A stretch of 49,926 nucleotides of DNA from Bacteroidia bacterium. Lineage in GTDB: Bacteria; Bacteroidota; Bacteroidia; B-17B0; Aurantibacillaceae. Of the stretch, positions 42,601 through 49,206 are shown one piece after another. The notes under the pieces were generated by a model that was not told where the DNA came from, ran no database searches, and saw nothing but the letters and a program-made list of their open reading frames with translations. The stretch spans positions 1-49,926 of the forward strand of contig JAOABO010000001.1 in NCBI GenBank assembly GCA_026418315.1. The letters are read 5' to 3'. The position numbers and the translations under genes were made by a program. Numbering within the stretch: position 1 is the first letter of the stretch; each line of letters begins with the position of its first letter.

Positions 42601-42925
42601 CAAGGATAGAGGCAAAGTCATGCCCGTCATAAAAAGTAGAAGCGTAGTAGTTAGGTACGCCGGGAATAATTTCTTCGGGTTTAACAACATAAGGCACTAC
42701 TCTGTTTACCGGCGTTTCGCAGGAAGCTAGGGCTACAGCGGCGGTACTAAAACCCATGAGTTTCAGAAAATCTCTTCTGTTGGTTTTTAAACCTTCGTCC
42801 TTTGAGTTGTCAAGTGGAATTTCTTCTGCAAATTCGTTTTGATGTTGCTGAAGAAATTCTTCGCTTTGGTGTAATTCAGGAAGACCTCTCCAATATTTTT
42901 TTGGTGTATTATTATTCATACGCAT
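39659..42925 (-). CDS. actB: Alternative complex III, fused molybdopterin-like and iron-sulphur subunit ActB
   Basis: A 1088-residue periplasmic subunit that carries electrons from quinol to the cytochromes. The N-terminus has a twin-arginine motif NRRDFLKLMGF about 50 residues in, followed by SCE. The B1 part (to about residue 740) resembles molybdopterin oxidoreductases but lacks the usual N-terminal iron-sulphur cysteines, as in other ActB proteins, which carry no Mo cofactor. The B2 part (from about residue 790) has four cysteine clusters: CIGCSACVVSCSIENN, CQHCNHAPCETVCPV, CIGTRYCANNCPF and CSMCQQRI with a later CQQACPTNAI. A Lys/Glu/Asn-rich insertion lies near residues 555-582. The start may be two codons later (ATG at 42919). 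It sits 11 bases after actA. Confidence 0.95.
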   Translation of the reverse strand: MRMNNNTPKKYWRGLPELHQSEEFLQQHQNEFAEEIPLDNSKDEGLKTNRRDFLKLMGFSTAAVALASCETPVNRVVPYVVKPEEIIPGVPNYYASTFYDGHDFASILVKAREGRPIKIDGNELSSINKGKTTARTQASILGLYDGARLNAPILNGKSVSWKEIDAAVKKALSEGSVRLLTSTVISPSLKALIQELSTTINDFKHIQWDEVSYSAIRSAHQKLIGKNIIPEYHFDKAKLIVGIACDFLGNWLNPVEFSREYALNRKVSKEAAEMSRHYHFESNMSLTGANADYRYMVKPSEFGKILVALYNAIAEKTGTNKLADANIQNKTIASAINKISEELIAHKGQSLVVCGVNDENLQAIVIGINQLLENYSKTIDTTITYHLKSGSDSDFLSLVEEMNAGKVKTLITYQVNPLYSAPAFTKFEDAYTKVTNKIHATNYLDETAQKANIVLANHHYLESWGDANPKTGIYTLQQPLIRPVFAAPKYEGTRQFEENLLAWTNKSEDYYTYIRNYWKANIFNLQNKDADFETFWVNALHDGIFESNPTILSEVVSSKENKKEDKKKGNKTNEESPKEKIELSTFASNAVSAKSADFELMVYEKVGMGNGNQSNNPWLMELPDPISKVVWDNYITVSLEDMDKLGFEKMLRQDKDGSIATLELNGIKIEVPVLPQPGQAPGTIGLALGYGRNAQTLKVAHQIGVNAYPFIQNSNGHFVTVSTGVKLSNTGKKHEFAQNQLQHTVMGREEWILREVSLPEFKAKDKEAFNPAAVILTAEGKKPVEEVDLWDQHPRPNHKWGLTIDMNACIGCSACVVSCSIENNVHVVGKEEVRKTRDMFWLRIDRYYSSDMTRKKAKEEGIGYKEMNLEMENPSANPKVTFQPIMCQHCNHAPCETVCPVLATAHSTEGLNQMVYNRCIGTRYCANNCPFKVRRFNWFNYTENWRFKDVNPAAQELTRMVLNPDVTVRSRGVIEKCSMCQQRIQAGKLQAKKEGRKLQDKDIQTACQQACPTNAIIFGDLNDENSEVVAWRKNERNYVLLEELGIRPTVSYLLKVRNVDEPLLDWNEELWYEKDKSEKSSNKEEAHA

Positions 42926-42936
42926 TCAATTTTATT

Positions 42937-44214
42937 TTAATAATGGCATTTGCCGCATTCTAATCCACCGATTTTTTCAACAGTGAATTTGACATCTCTT
43001 TTGCCTTTATATTTTTCTTTAAGATAAGCATGCAAGCGGTCGTAGTATGGGTTGCCGGCCATTTGTACTTCTGTTTCTCTGTGGCAGTTGATGCACCATT
43101 TCATAGTAAGTGGATTTTTTTGTTCTATTACATCCATTTCTTTTACATTACCGTGGCATTGTTCGCATTGTAATTTACCTACTACAACATGTTGTTGGTG
43201 GCTGAAGTACACATGGTCAGGTAAATTATATACTTTTATCCATCTGATAGGGTTGGCTTTTGATTCGTCATATTTTCCTGTAGAGGGGTCGTAACCTGCA
43301 GCCGCATATATTTTAGCTTTTTCTGCTTTACCTGTATTATGTCCTTCCTGAATGCCTTTATGGCAGTTCATACAGATGTTTACAGTGGGAATTCCGGAAT
43401 GTTTAGATTTTTCAACTCCGTTATGGCAATACTGACAGGCAATTTCATTATCGCCGGCGTGTATTTTATGGGAAAACTTGATAGGTTGTTCGGGCTTGTA
43501 TCCTTTTTGTGTTTTCCAATCGTAGTACACGCCTACTTTCCATAGTTCATCCCAGCAGGATTTCATTCCTACAAACACGATGATCAGAGAGAGTACAAAA
43601 ACCAAACGATTATTTTTTACTAACCATTCTTTTATTTCATCACCGATTGATTGGGGTTCATATATTGGTTTACCGGTTTTTACATTGACAACATTTTGTA
43701 GGGCTATTCTTACATTTCTTAATGAAATCCACAGTACGACCAGCACAAAAATAACTAAAAATATAAGGAGATAGTTACTACCCTTGGATTTTTCTGTTTC
43801 TGCAGTGCTGGTTTGTTTATTGTCTGATTGTGCTACCGGAGTATTTTTTGATGCGGGTGGTGGTGCTTTGAGGAATGCTAAAATGTCTTTTACATCATTT
43901 TCAGACAATTGACCTTCAAATACAGTCATTGCGGCTTTGTTGTTTTCATTATATATTTTATTTGCATAAGCATCGCCCGATTTGATAAGTTTTTCATTAT
44001 TAAGGATCCATTTAGTAAGCCATTCATCTGCTGGTTTGGGGACCCTGTCAAATACGCCCTTTAAACCAGGACCTGTTAGTTTTTGGTCTGAATGTGAAGC
44101 GTGACAAACTGCACAATTTTGTTTGAATAATTTTGCTCCATTGTCAGCATTTTGGGCGAAAAAGATTTGGGTAAAAAATAACAATAGAACAGAGGCACTG
44201 AATTTAATGTTCAT
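42937..44214 (-). CDS. actA: Alternative complex III, multihaem cytochrome c subunit ActA
   Basis: A 425-residue cytochrome that receives electrons in alternative complex III. It starts at the ATG at 44214, giving a signal peptide MNIKFSASVLLLFFTQIFFAQ; a 40-residue extension to 44334 precedes the signal sequence and is rejected. Six CxxCH motifs are present: CAVCH in an N-terminal class I cytochrome domain (residues about 22-120), then after a membrane helix (about LLIFLVIFVLVVLWISL) five in the ActA core, CQYCH, CMNCH, CEQCH, CINCH and CGKCH, the last next to the C-terminal Tyr. The extra monohaem domain is a feature I associate with Bacteroidota. It is the first gene of the operon, with a promoter at 44354-44386. 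Confidence 0.94.
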   Translation of the reverse strand: MNIKFSASVLLLFFTQIFFAQNADNGAKLFKQNCAVCHASHSDQKLTGPGLKGVFDRVPKPADEWLTKWILNNEKLIKSGDAYANKIYNENNKAAMTVFEGQLSENDVKDILAFLKAPPPASKNTPVAQSDNKQTSTAETEKSKGSNYLLIFLVIFVLVVLWISLRNVRIALQNVVNVKTGKPIYEPQSIGDEIKEWLVKNNRLVFVLSLIIVFVGMKSCWDELWKVGVYYDWKTQKGYKPEQPIKFSHKIHAGDNEIACQYCHNGVEKSKHSGIPTVNICMNCHKGIQEGHNTGKAEKAKIYAAAGYDPSTGKYDESKANPIRWIKVYNLPDHVYFSHQQHVVVGKLQCEQCHGNVKEMDVIEQKNPLTMKWCINCHRETEVQMAGNPYYDRLHAYLKEKYKGKRDVKFTVEKIGGLECGKCHY

Positions 44215-44533
44215 AAATTGAAAATTTTTTGTGATAAAGTGAAAAGTTTTAATGTATTGGGTGGGAGATATTTTAGTACAATTTTTACTTTTGATAACTG
44301 ATGGAGTAGCAGAAACATTCCAATGATTGTCCACAAAGAGAATTTAGTGGGGGCAAATATATTGTATTTATATTTTAACTTGCAAAAAAAAATTAGTATT
44401 TTTTAGGAAATGATACTATTTAAAATAGTTCTAAATAAGATTGATAATTCTTATAGTTTTTAGATTAGTAGTTTAAAATAAAAATTGCTGTTTTTTTTAT
44501 GTGTTTGTAATCAGTCATGTTCTGTTGGTAAGG
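44215..44533. other. Intergenic region between the lipoprotein gene and actA
   Basis: 319 bases holding the act promoter (44354-44386) and a leader of about 130 bases before actA. On the right side, downstream of the leftward lipoprotein gene, a weak inverted repeat ATAAGA/TCTTAT (about 44434-44453) lies before the promoter but has no strong terminator form. No small gene or RNA is evident. Confidence 0.5.
44354..44386 (-). promoter_or_regulatory. actA: Promoter of the actABCDEF operon
   Basis: TATATTTG (44354-44361, minus strand) matches TAnnTTTG and is preceded after 21 bases by TTTG (44383-44386). Transcription should begin near 44347, leaving a leader of roughly 130 bases, long compared with other leaders in this window, so post-transcriptional control is possible. 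Confidence 0.72.
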
Positions 44534-45268
44534 TTAAAATATTTTCCAATCTACAACTTGCATTTTGTAAATATAACCTTTTTCTGCACGGTTTTCTACA
44601 GGGACATTGGGAAGAATGGTTTGAGATTCTAAATGGGTTATTTCTTTATATACCAAACCAATATGACGGGCGTATTTTTCTGTTTCGTTTTGATATTGTA
44701 TTAAACTGCGAAATTGATATTGCTTAACTTTCAGAACTTTTTCAAAGGAATGGTTATTGATGGTTTCTGATTGGTCAATGTATTCATAAGAATATATTTT
44801 TTTTCCGAGGGTATTTTTAGCATTACCGTCCCATTGTTGATTTTGTTTGACGGGGAAAATTAATTTTACATAACGAATATTTTCTTCTACTTTTTCAATG
44901 GAATTGTTATATGGAATAATGGTCCATACATTTTTAATTTGCCATGGAATTTGGTCATAGGGCTTAGTACTATCATACCAACGAATGTAACGTTCTAAAC
45001 GATAAGCGGTGGTGCCTTCATCATTCTGAAAAGATTGTGTAATTATTTCTTTTAGTTGATATTTATAGGTTTTGGGGATATGGGTCATTTCGTCATAAAC
45101 GGTACTGTCTACGTTATAAATTATATAGTTTCCTGTTTTGACGGGAAAGTAATCAGTGCCTAAATCAACAAGGGGAGAGTGGTTGTTTTTTTTACATGAA
45201 AAAAATATTAAAATGACAGAAAGCAGGAAAAACAGTTCAGATAAAATGTGAAAATATTTTGTTTTCAT
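44534..45268 (-). CDS. Lipoprotein of unknown function
   Basis: 244 residues with a lipoprotein signal peptide ending in LIFFSC, then KKNN. The mature part starts with LVDLGTDYFPVKTGNYIIYNV, a pattern common in Bacteroidota lipoproteins made of alternating beta strands (YRLERYIRWYD, VKLIFPVKQNQQWDGN, and KVLKVKQYQFRS). No enzyme motif is visible. I believe it belongs to a conserved but unnamed envelope family. The ATG touches the stop codon of the RsbW-like gene, and the third gene of the group is DUF4175, so the three may form one envelope-linked operon. Confidence 0.75.
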   Translation of the reverse strand: MKTKYFHILSELFFLLSVILIFFSCKKNNHSPLVDLGTDYFPVKTGNYIIYNVDSTVYDEMTHIPKTYKYQLKEIITQSFQNDEGTTAYRLERYIRWYDSTKPYDQIPWQIKNVWTIIPYNNSIEKVEENIRYVKLIFPVKQNQQWDGNAKNTLGKKIYSYEYIDQSETINNHSFEKVLKVKQYQFRSLIQYQNETEKYARHIGLVYKEITHLESQTILPNVPVENRAEKGYIYKMQVVDWKIF

Positions 45269-45687
45269 TAGGAAGCCAAGACGGGTAGGTGAAAATGTAT
45301 TTCAATGGTTTTTCCATTGTTTTTGAAAATCACTTTATCGGCTAACTGATGGATAATAAAAATTCCTCTGCCGCCTATTTTGCTAATATTTTCAGGTAAG
45401 GTAGGGTCAGGCAACTTGTGATAATCAAAACCACTTCCTTCATCGGTAATTGAGAAGATACTTGTTTTGTCATTAGCAGTAAATTCTATTGTAACTTTTT
45501 TTTCCGGGTTTGCTTTGTTGCCGTGATAAATGGCATTATTGACGGCTTCTGTTACGGCAATAAGGATATTGCCGAAGGTGTCTTCGGGTATTTCATATTT
45601 GTCACAGATTTCCTGAATAATTTTTTCTACTTTGGCAATACCTTCAGAGCCAGATGGTATAATATAACGATGAATAAGATTTGTCAT
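45268..45687 (-). CDS. RsbW-like ATP-binding protein (anti-sigma/switch kinase family)
   Basis: 139 residues that form one histidine-kinase-like ATPase domain of the RsbW/SpoIIAB type. The N box is VTEAVNNAIYHGNKANPEKK, the G1 box DEGSGFDYHKLPDP, and the G2 loop KIGGRGIFIIHQLADKV. Such proteins are anti-sigma factors or serine kinases that switch with STAS partners, but no STAS protein, sigma factor or phosphatase is nearby. It is encoded 1 base after the DUF4175 gene and directly before the lipoprotein gene. In Bacteroidota it may respond to a signal from the membrane protein; that is inference. Confidence 0.85.
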   Translation of the reverse strand: MTNLIHRYIIPSGSEGIAKVEKIIQEICDKYEIPEDTFGNILIAVTEAVNNAIYHGNKANPEKKVTIEFTANDKTSIFSITDEGSGFDYHKLPDPTLPENISKIGGRGIFIIHQLADKVIFKNNGKTIEIHFHLPVLAS

Positions 45688-45688
45688 T

Positions 45689-48600
45689 TTATTTTTGGTT
45701 GATGGTATTAAAGTATTGTTCAGCTTTTTCTTTGTAAAATGGTTTTAAATAAATAGGTACAGATTGGAGGTCTTCAATTTCTTTTAAATGCTGATTATTA
45801 TACTCTAAATTTTTACTTTGGTTACTGAAAGGATAATTTTTTGGTTCTTTACTTTCTCTTTTTTGGTCTTCTTCTTGTTCGCGAATGGCCTTTTCGGATT
45901 CTAAAAGTCGTGTTAGAATTTCTTGCTGACGCATGAGGGTTTGTTGCGTGATTTTGTTATTTACAATGTCTTTTTCTGTTTCTTCCATCATAGAAGCAAT
46001 ATCACCGCCTGGATTTTTTCCTTGTTGTTTGAGTTTTTGTATGAGTTCTTGTAATTGCTGGCGGAGCATTTCCTGCTGGGCGGCCATTTTAGCTAATTGT
46101 TCTGCCAGTGAGTTGCCGGGTAATTTTCCGTTTTGTTGTTGGGATTTTTGCATACCGTCTTTCAGTTGTTTAAGTTGTTCGTTCAGTTGTTTTTGTAAAT
46201 CACTTAATTTGGGTTTGGAGGGTTGTAGAGATGGTTTTTGTCCTTGTCCGCTGCCGGGTTTTTTGCAGGAGCCGCTGCCGGGTTTTTCACTTGGGTTTTT
46301 CATTTGTTTTTGAAGGTTTTCAAGAGATTCATTCAGCATGAGGGCCAGGGTATTAATGGAAGTCAGAGATTTTTGCATATGCATGGAGGCAGCAGAGGAG
46401 TTGTGTTCTGATAATTGCTGAGAACTTTGATTCATGTTGTTTTGTATGTTGGAGATTTCTTTATTAACGGTAGAAGAGAGTTGAGGGTTTCTTTTAGATA
46501 AGGCCAGTATGCTGTCTTCAATTACTTTAGATTGGTCAAGAAGTTTTTTTTGTTGTCTGGCTATTTGGGCATATTGAGGGTCAGAGGTGGGTGTTGATTT
46601 GAGTTTTTTGATCAATTCTTCTTGTTGAAAAGACAGGTTGATGAGATTATCTAAAATTTGTTTCAGGTTTTCTTCGCTTTCGGATTGTTGTTCTTCCTGC
46701 ATTTTTTGAAGGGCTTTTTGCATTTGTTCTTTCATTTCTTTCATTTTGTCAGATGCGTTTTTTTGATGTTTGGAGCTTTTGGGTTTATTGTTGTTTTTAA
46801 GTTGTTCGGTGGCTTGTTGTTGTTCATTTTGTATATTTTGTTCTTGTTGTTCGGTATTGGGTAGTTGGTTAGGTCTTTCAAGGGTTTGATTGATATGATG
46901 TAGTTCTTTTAGTTCTTGTTGGATGTTTTTAAATTCGTTATTGAGTTGCTCTTGTTTGTTAAGCAAGTCCTGATTGTTGGATTTTTTGTCTTCTGTTTGA
47001 TTAGCCAGTTGTTCTTGTTGTTGTTGGATTTTGTCCAATTGATTGATGGCGTCTTGTAATTTTTGTTCTACCTGAAATTGTTTAAATATTTCCATTGTTC
47101 TATCCAGTTCTTTTTCAAGGTCTTTTGTATTCATTTTAAGTTCTTCAATTTTTTGTTGAAGTTGGTTTTTATCCAATAATTTGTTGGAGAGTTCTTCAAG
47201 TTCTTTGAGGAGTTTTTGGAGTTCGGGTGTCATGAGGTTGTCTAGTAATTTTTGAAGTTCATTGTATTTTGCGAGCAGTTCTTCATTTGCTTCTTTTTGA
47301 TTTTCTAATTCTTTATTTTGATTAAGTTTTTGTTTAAGATGCTCAATATTTTCCTGAATGAGTTTTTGTTTTTGAAGGATATTTTGCAATGCTTTTTTAT
47401 CTTCAAAGGATATCTGTTTTTTATCTAAGATTTTTTTGTAAAGTGTGTTTAAATCTTTTTGAATATCTTTTGCCTGACTGATACTGGCTTCTAGTTCTTG
47501 TTTTATTTGTTCACTATTTTGAGAAATGTTTTTTTGAATTTCAGAAATAGATGGTATATTGTATATCATCATATCTGAGCGGGTTTTTTTAGGGCCGTTA
47601 ATACCATCGTTATCATATATTTCAAAATAATATTCTACTTTACATCCTGGTTTTAATGGAGGAAAGTTTTCTGGATGAATGAAATAATTGAAAATTTGAG
47701 TATTAGACGAGCTGATGGGAATTTTATTTTGAATTTTTTGTTGTATTTCATTTCCAAGTGAATCGGTGGTGAAGATAGTGGCATGAAATTCTAATTTTGT
47801 AAAGCCATAATCGTCTTTTATGGTGCCAAAAAAAGATGGGTTGAATTGAATGGTGGAGGAATCTTTGCTTTGTTGAACCTGAATGCTGGGATATTCGTCG
47901 GGAATTATTTGGATGTTGAAGAAGGTAGAATCAGTAGGGTAGGGAAGGTATTCATTTTGAACTGTGATGATGTATGAGTTAGAAGTTTTGAATGTTCTTG
48001 AATAGCTGAACTCTTGGTTTTGGGGAGGTAAAGTAACAGTCGTGTCTTTAAAGGCCAAATGAAGAGAGGAGGTATTAATGGTTTTAATTTTCCAGATTAC
48101 CTGAGTGCCTTCAGGTATGACGAGGTCGCCTGTATTATTAATAACTTCATTTTGCTTATGAATATATTTTGGGTAAATTAATTGCATATTAAATGCAATG
48201 ATGCTTGGTTTGGGTAAGACCTTTAATACAAAATCATTTTCTACGTCTAATGCCTGCAGGGTAAAAGCAATATCTTTTTGAGGATTTTTAAATAAATAAG
48301 AAAATTCGTTTTTACTGATTTTTTGCATTTGAAAATTATTATTATGGATGAGAATGTATATTTTATCCGGAACTATCTGGCCTTTTATTTTTACTTTCAG
48401 TTCAAATGGCTCATTCTGAAGACATTCCAATTTTTTATTTTCAATTTCAAATACAAACGGAGGGGTGTAAAAAGATTGATTATAATAGATGATTTTTCTG
48501 GTGCTGCTTTGAAATAAATCAGGAACCAAAATAAATAATACTAAAAGTAGAAGTGTAGGAGGGACCAGCCATTGAAGATACTTGATGTTTTCTTTCAGGT

Positions 48601-49036
48601 TAATCACTGATGAAAAAGGTATAGGAGCCAATTCTTTTGATTTTTGATCAATAGAAGCCAAAAGAAGATGATTATCAGGGTGTTGTTGCATCATTTCTTC
48701 TAAAAGTAAGGCATTCAGTAGTTTATCCTGAATTTGTTTAAAGTGTTTACCAATAATGAGAGATGCTTCTTTATAGGTAATTGTTTTTCCTATTTTATAT
48801 AATTTGAGCAGAGGGATAAGAATAAAATAAATAAATGCTAAAATATTACTCGTTAGCCATATAGAAAGCAGAACAAGGCGAATAATAGAATTAAAATTTC
48901 CAATATATTCTGCTGAAGTTACAAAGATGAATACAGACAAAATAGATATAATAAAAAAAATACTTCCTTTTATTAATTGATTAAGATAGTATTTTTTAAT
49001 AAACTCATCTAGCTTATGAAGCAGAATATTTTGCAT
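45689..49036 (-). CDS. DUF4175 family membrane protein with long coiled coils
   Basis: 1115 residues. Two membrane helices near the N-terminus (residues about 24-42 and 52-75) and a third near 155-170 anchor it in the inner membrane. A beta-rich middle section (about 180-500) resembles tandem Ig-like sandwiches (KLECLQNEPFELKVKIKGQI, GTIKDDYGFTKLEFHATIF). From about residue 505 the protein is mostly coiled coil, very rich in Gln, Lys, Glu, Leu and Asn (for example KLLKELEELSNKLLDKNQLQ), with a Gly/Ser/Pro linker containing KPGSGSCKKPGSGQGQKP. This architecture and size match the Bacteroidota DUF4175 family of unknown role. It is first in a group with the RsbW-like and lipoprotein genes. Confidence 0.85.
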   Translation of the reverse strand: MQNILLHKLDEFIKKYYLNQLIKGSIFFIISILSVFIFVTSAEYIGNFNSIIRLVLLSIWLTSNILAFIYFILIPLLKLYKIGKTITYKEASLIIGKHFKQIQDKLLNALLLEEMMQQHPDNHLLLASIDQKSKELAPIPFSSVINLKENIKYLQWLVPPTLLLLVLFILVPDLFQSSTRKIIYYNQSFYTPPFVFEIENKKLECLQNEPFELKVKIKGQIVPDKIYILIHNNNFQMQKISKNEFSYLFKNPQKDIAFTLQALDVENDFVLKVLPKPSIIAFNMQLIYPKYIHKQNEVINNTGDLVIPEGTQVIWKIKTINTSSLHLAFKDTTVTLPPQNQEFSYSRTFKTSNSYIITVQNEYLPYPTDSTFFNIQIIPDEYPSIQVQQSKDSSTIQFNPSFFGTIKDDYGFTKLEFHATIFTTDSLGNEIQQKIQNKIPISSSNTQIFNYFIHPENFPPLKPGCKVEYYFEIYDNDGINGPKKTRSDMMIYNIPSISEIQKNISQNSEQIKQELEASISQAKDIQKDLNTLYKKILDKKQISFEDKKALQNILQKQKLIQENIEHLKQKLNQNKELENQKEANEELLAKYNELQKLLDNLMTPELQKLLKELEELSNKLLDKNQLQQKIEELKMNTKDLEKELDRTMEIFKQFQVEQKLQDAINQLDKIQQQQEQLANQTEDKKSNNQDLLNKQEQLNNEFKNIQQELKELHHINQTLERPNQLPNTEQQEQNIQNEQQQATEQLKNNNKPKSSKHQKNASDKMKEMKEQMQKALQKMQEEQQSESEENLKQILDNLINLSFQQEELIKKLKSTPTSDPQYAQIARQQKKLLDQSKVIEDSILALSKRNPQLSSTVNKEISNIQNNMNQSSQQLSEHNSSAASMHMQKSLTSINTLALMLNESLENLQKQMKNPSEKPGSGSCKKPGSGQGQKPSLQPSKPKLSDLQKQLNEQLKQLKDGMQKSQQQNGKLPGNSLAEQLAKMAAQQEMLRQQLQELIQKLKQQGKNPGGDIASMMEETEKDIVNNKITQQTLMRQQEILTRLLESEKAIREQEEDQKRESKEPKNYPFSNQSKNLEYNNQHLKEIEDLQSVPIYLKPFYKEKAEQYFNTINQK

Positions 49037-49159
49037 AAAAAATGTGCTGATAAATTTACGGAAAATTAATAATAATTAAATCATCAAAATTTAATGCAAA
49101 ACCTTTACAAATTCAGCACCTTTTGAAAAACGTAATTATAGCATAGTTACCAGCATAGA

Positions 49160-49183
49160 GTAATACATGAAACCATGTATTAC
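49160..49183. repeat. Perfect 10-base inverted repeat in the gap left of the T9SS adhesin gene
   Basis: GTAATACATG and CATGTATTAC surround an AAAC loop. It lies 24 bases past the stop codon of the leftward adhesin gene. It could be a transcript-end hairpin, but on the minus strand it is not followed by a T run; on the plus strand a short T-rich stretch follows. A protein-binding palindrome is also possible. Confidence 0.5.
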
Positions 49184-49206
49184 ATATTTTCTAAAAAATT
49201 ATCTTC

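Noticed and set aside
45933..46313. 126-residue plus-strand frame rich in Cys, Ser and Phe
   Set aside because: It is the antisense shadow of the Gln/Lys-rich coiled coil of the DUF4175 protein.
45700..47520. Repetitive Gln/Leu/Lys codon pattern that could suggest a CRISPR or tandem DNA repeat
   Set aside because: The pattern is protein-level coiled-coil repetition; no DNA unit of constant length with unique spacers is present.
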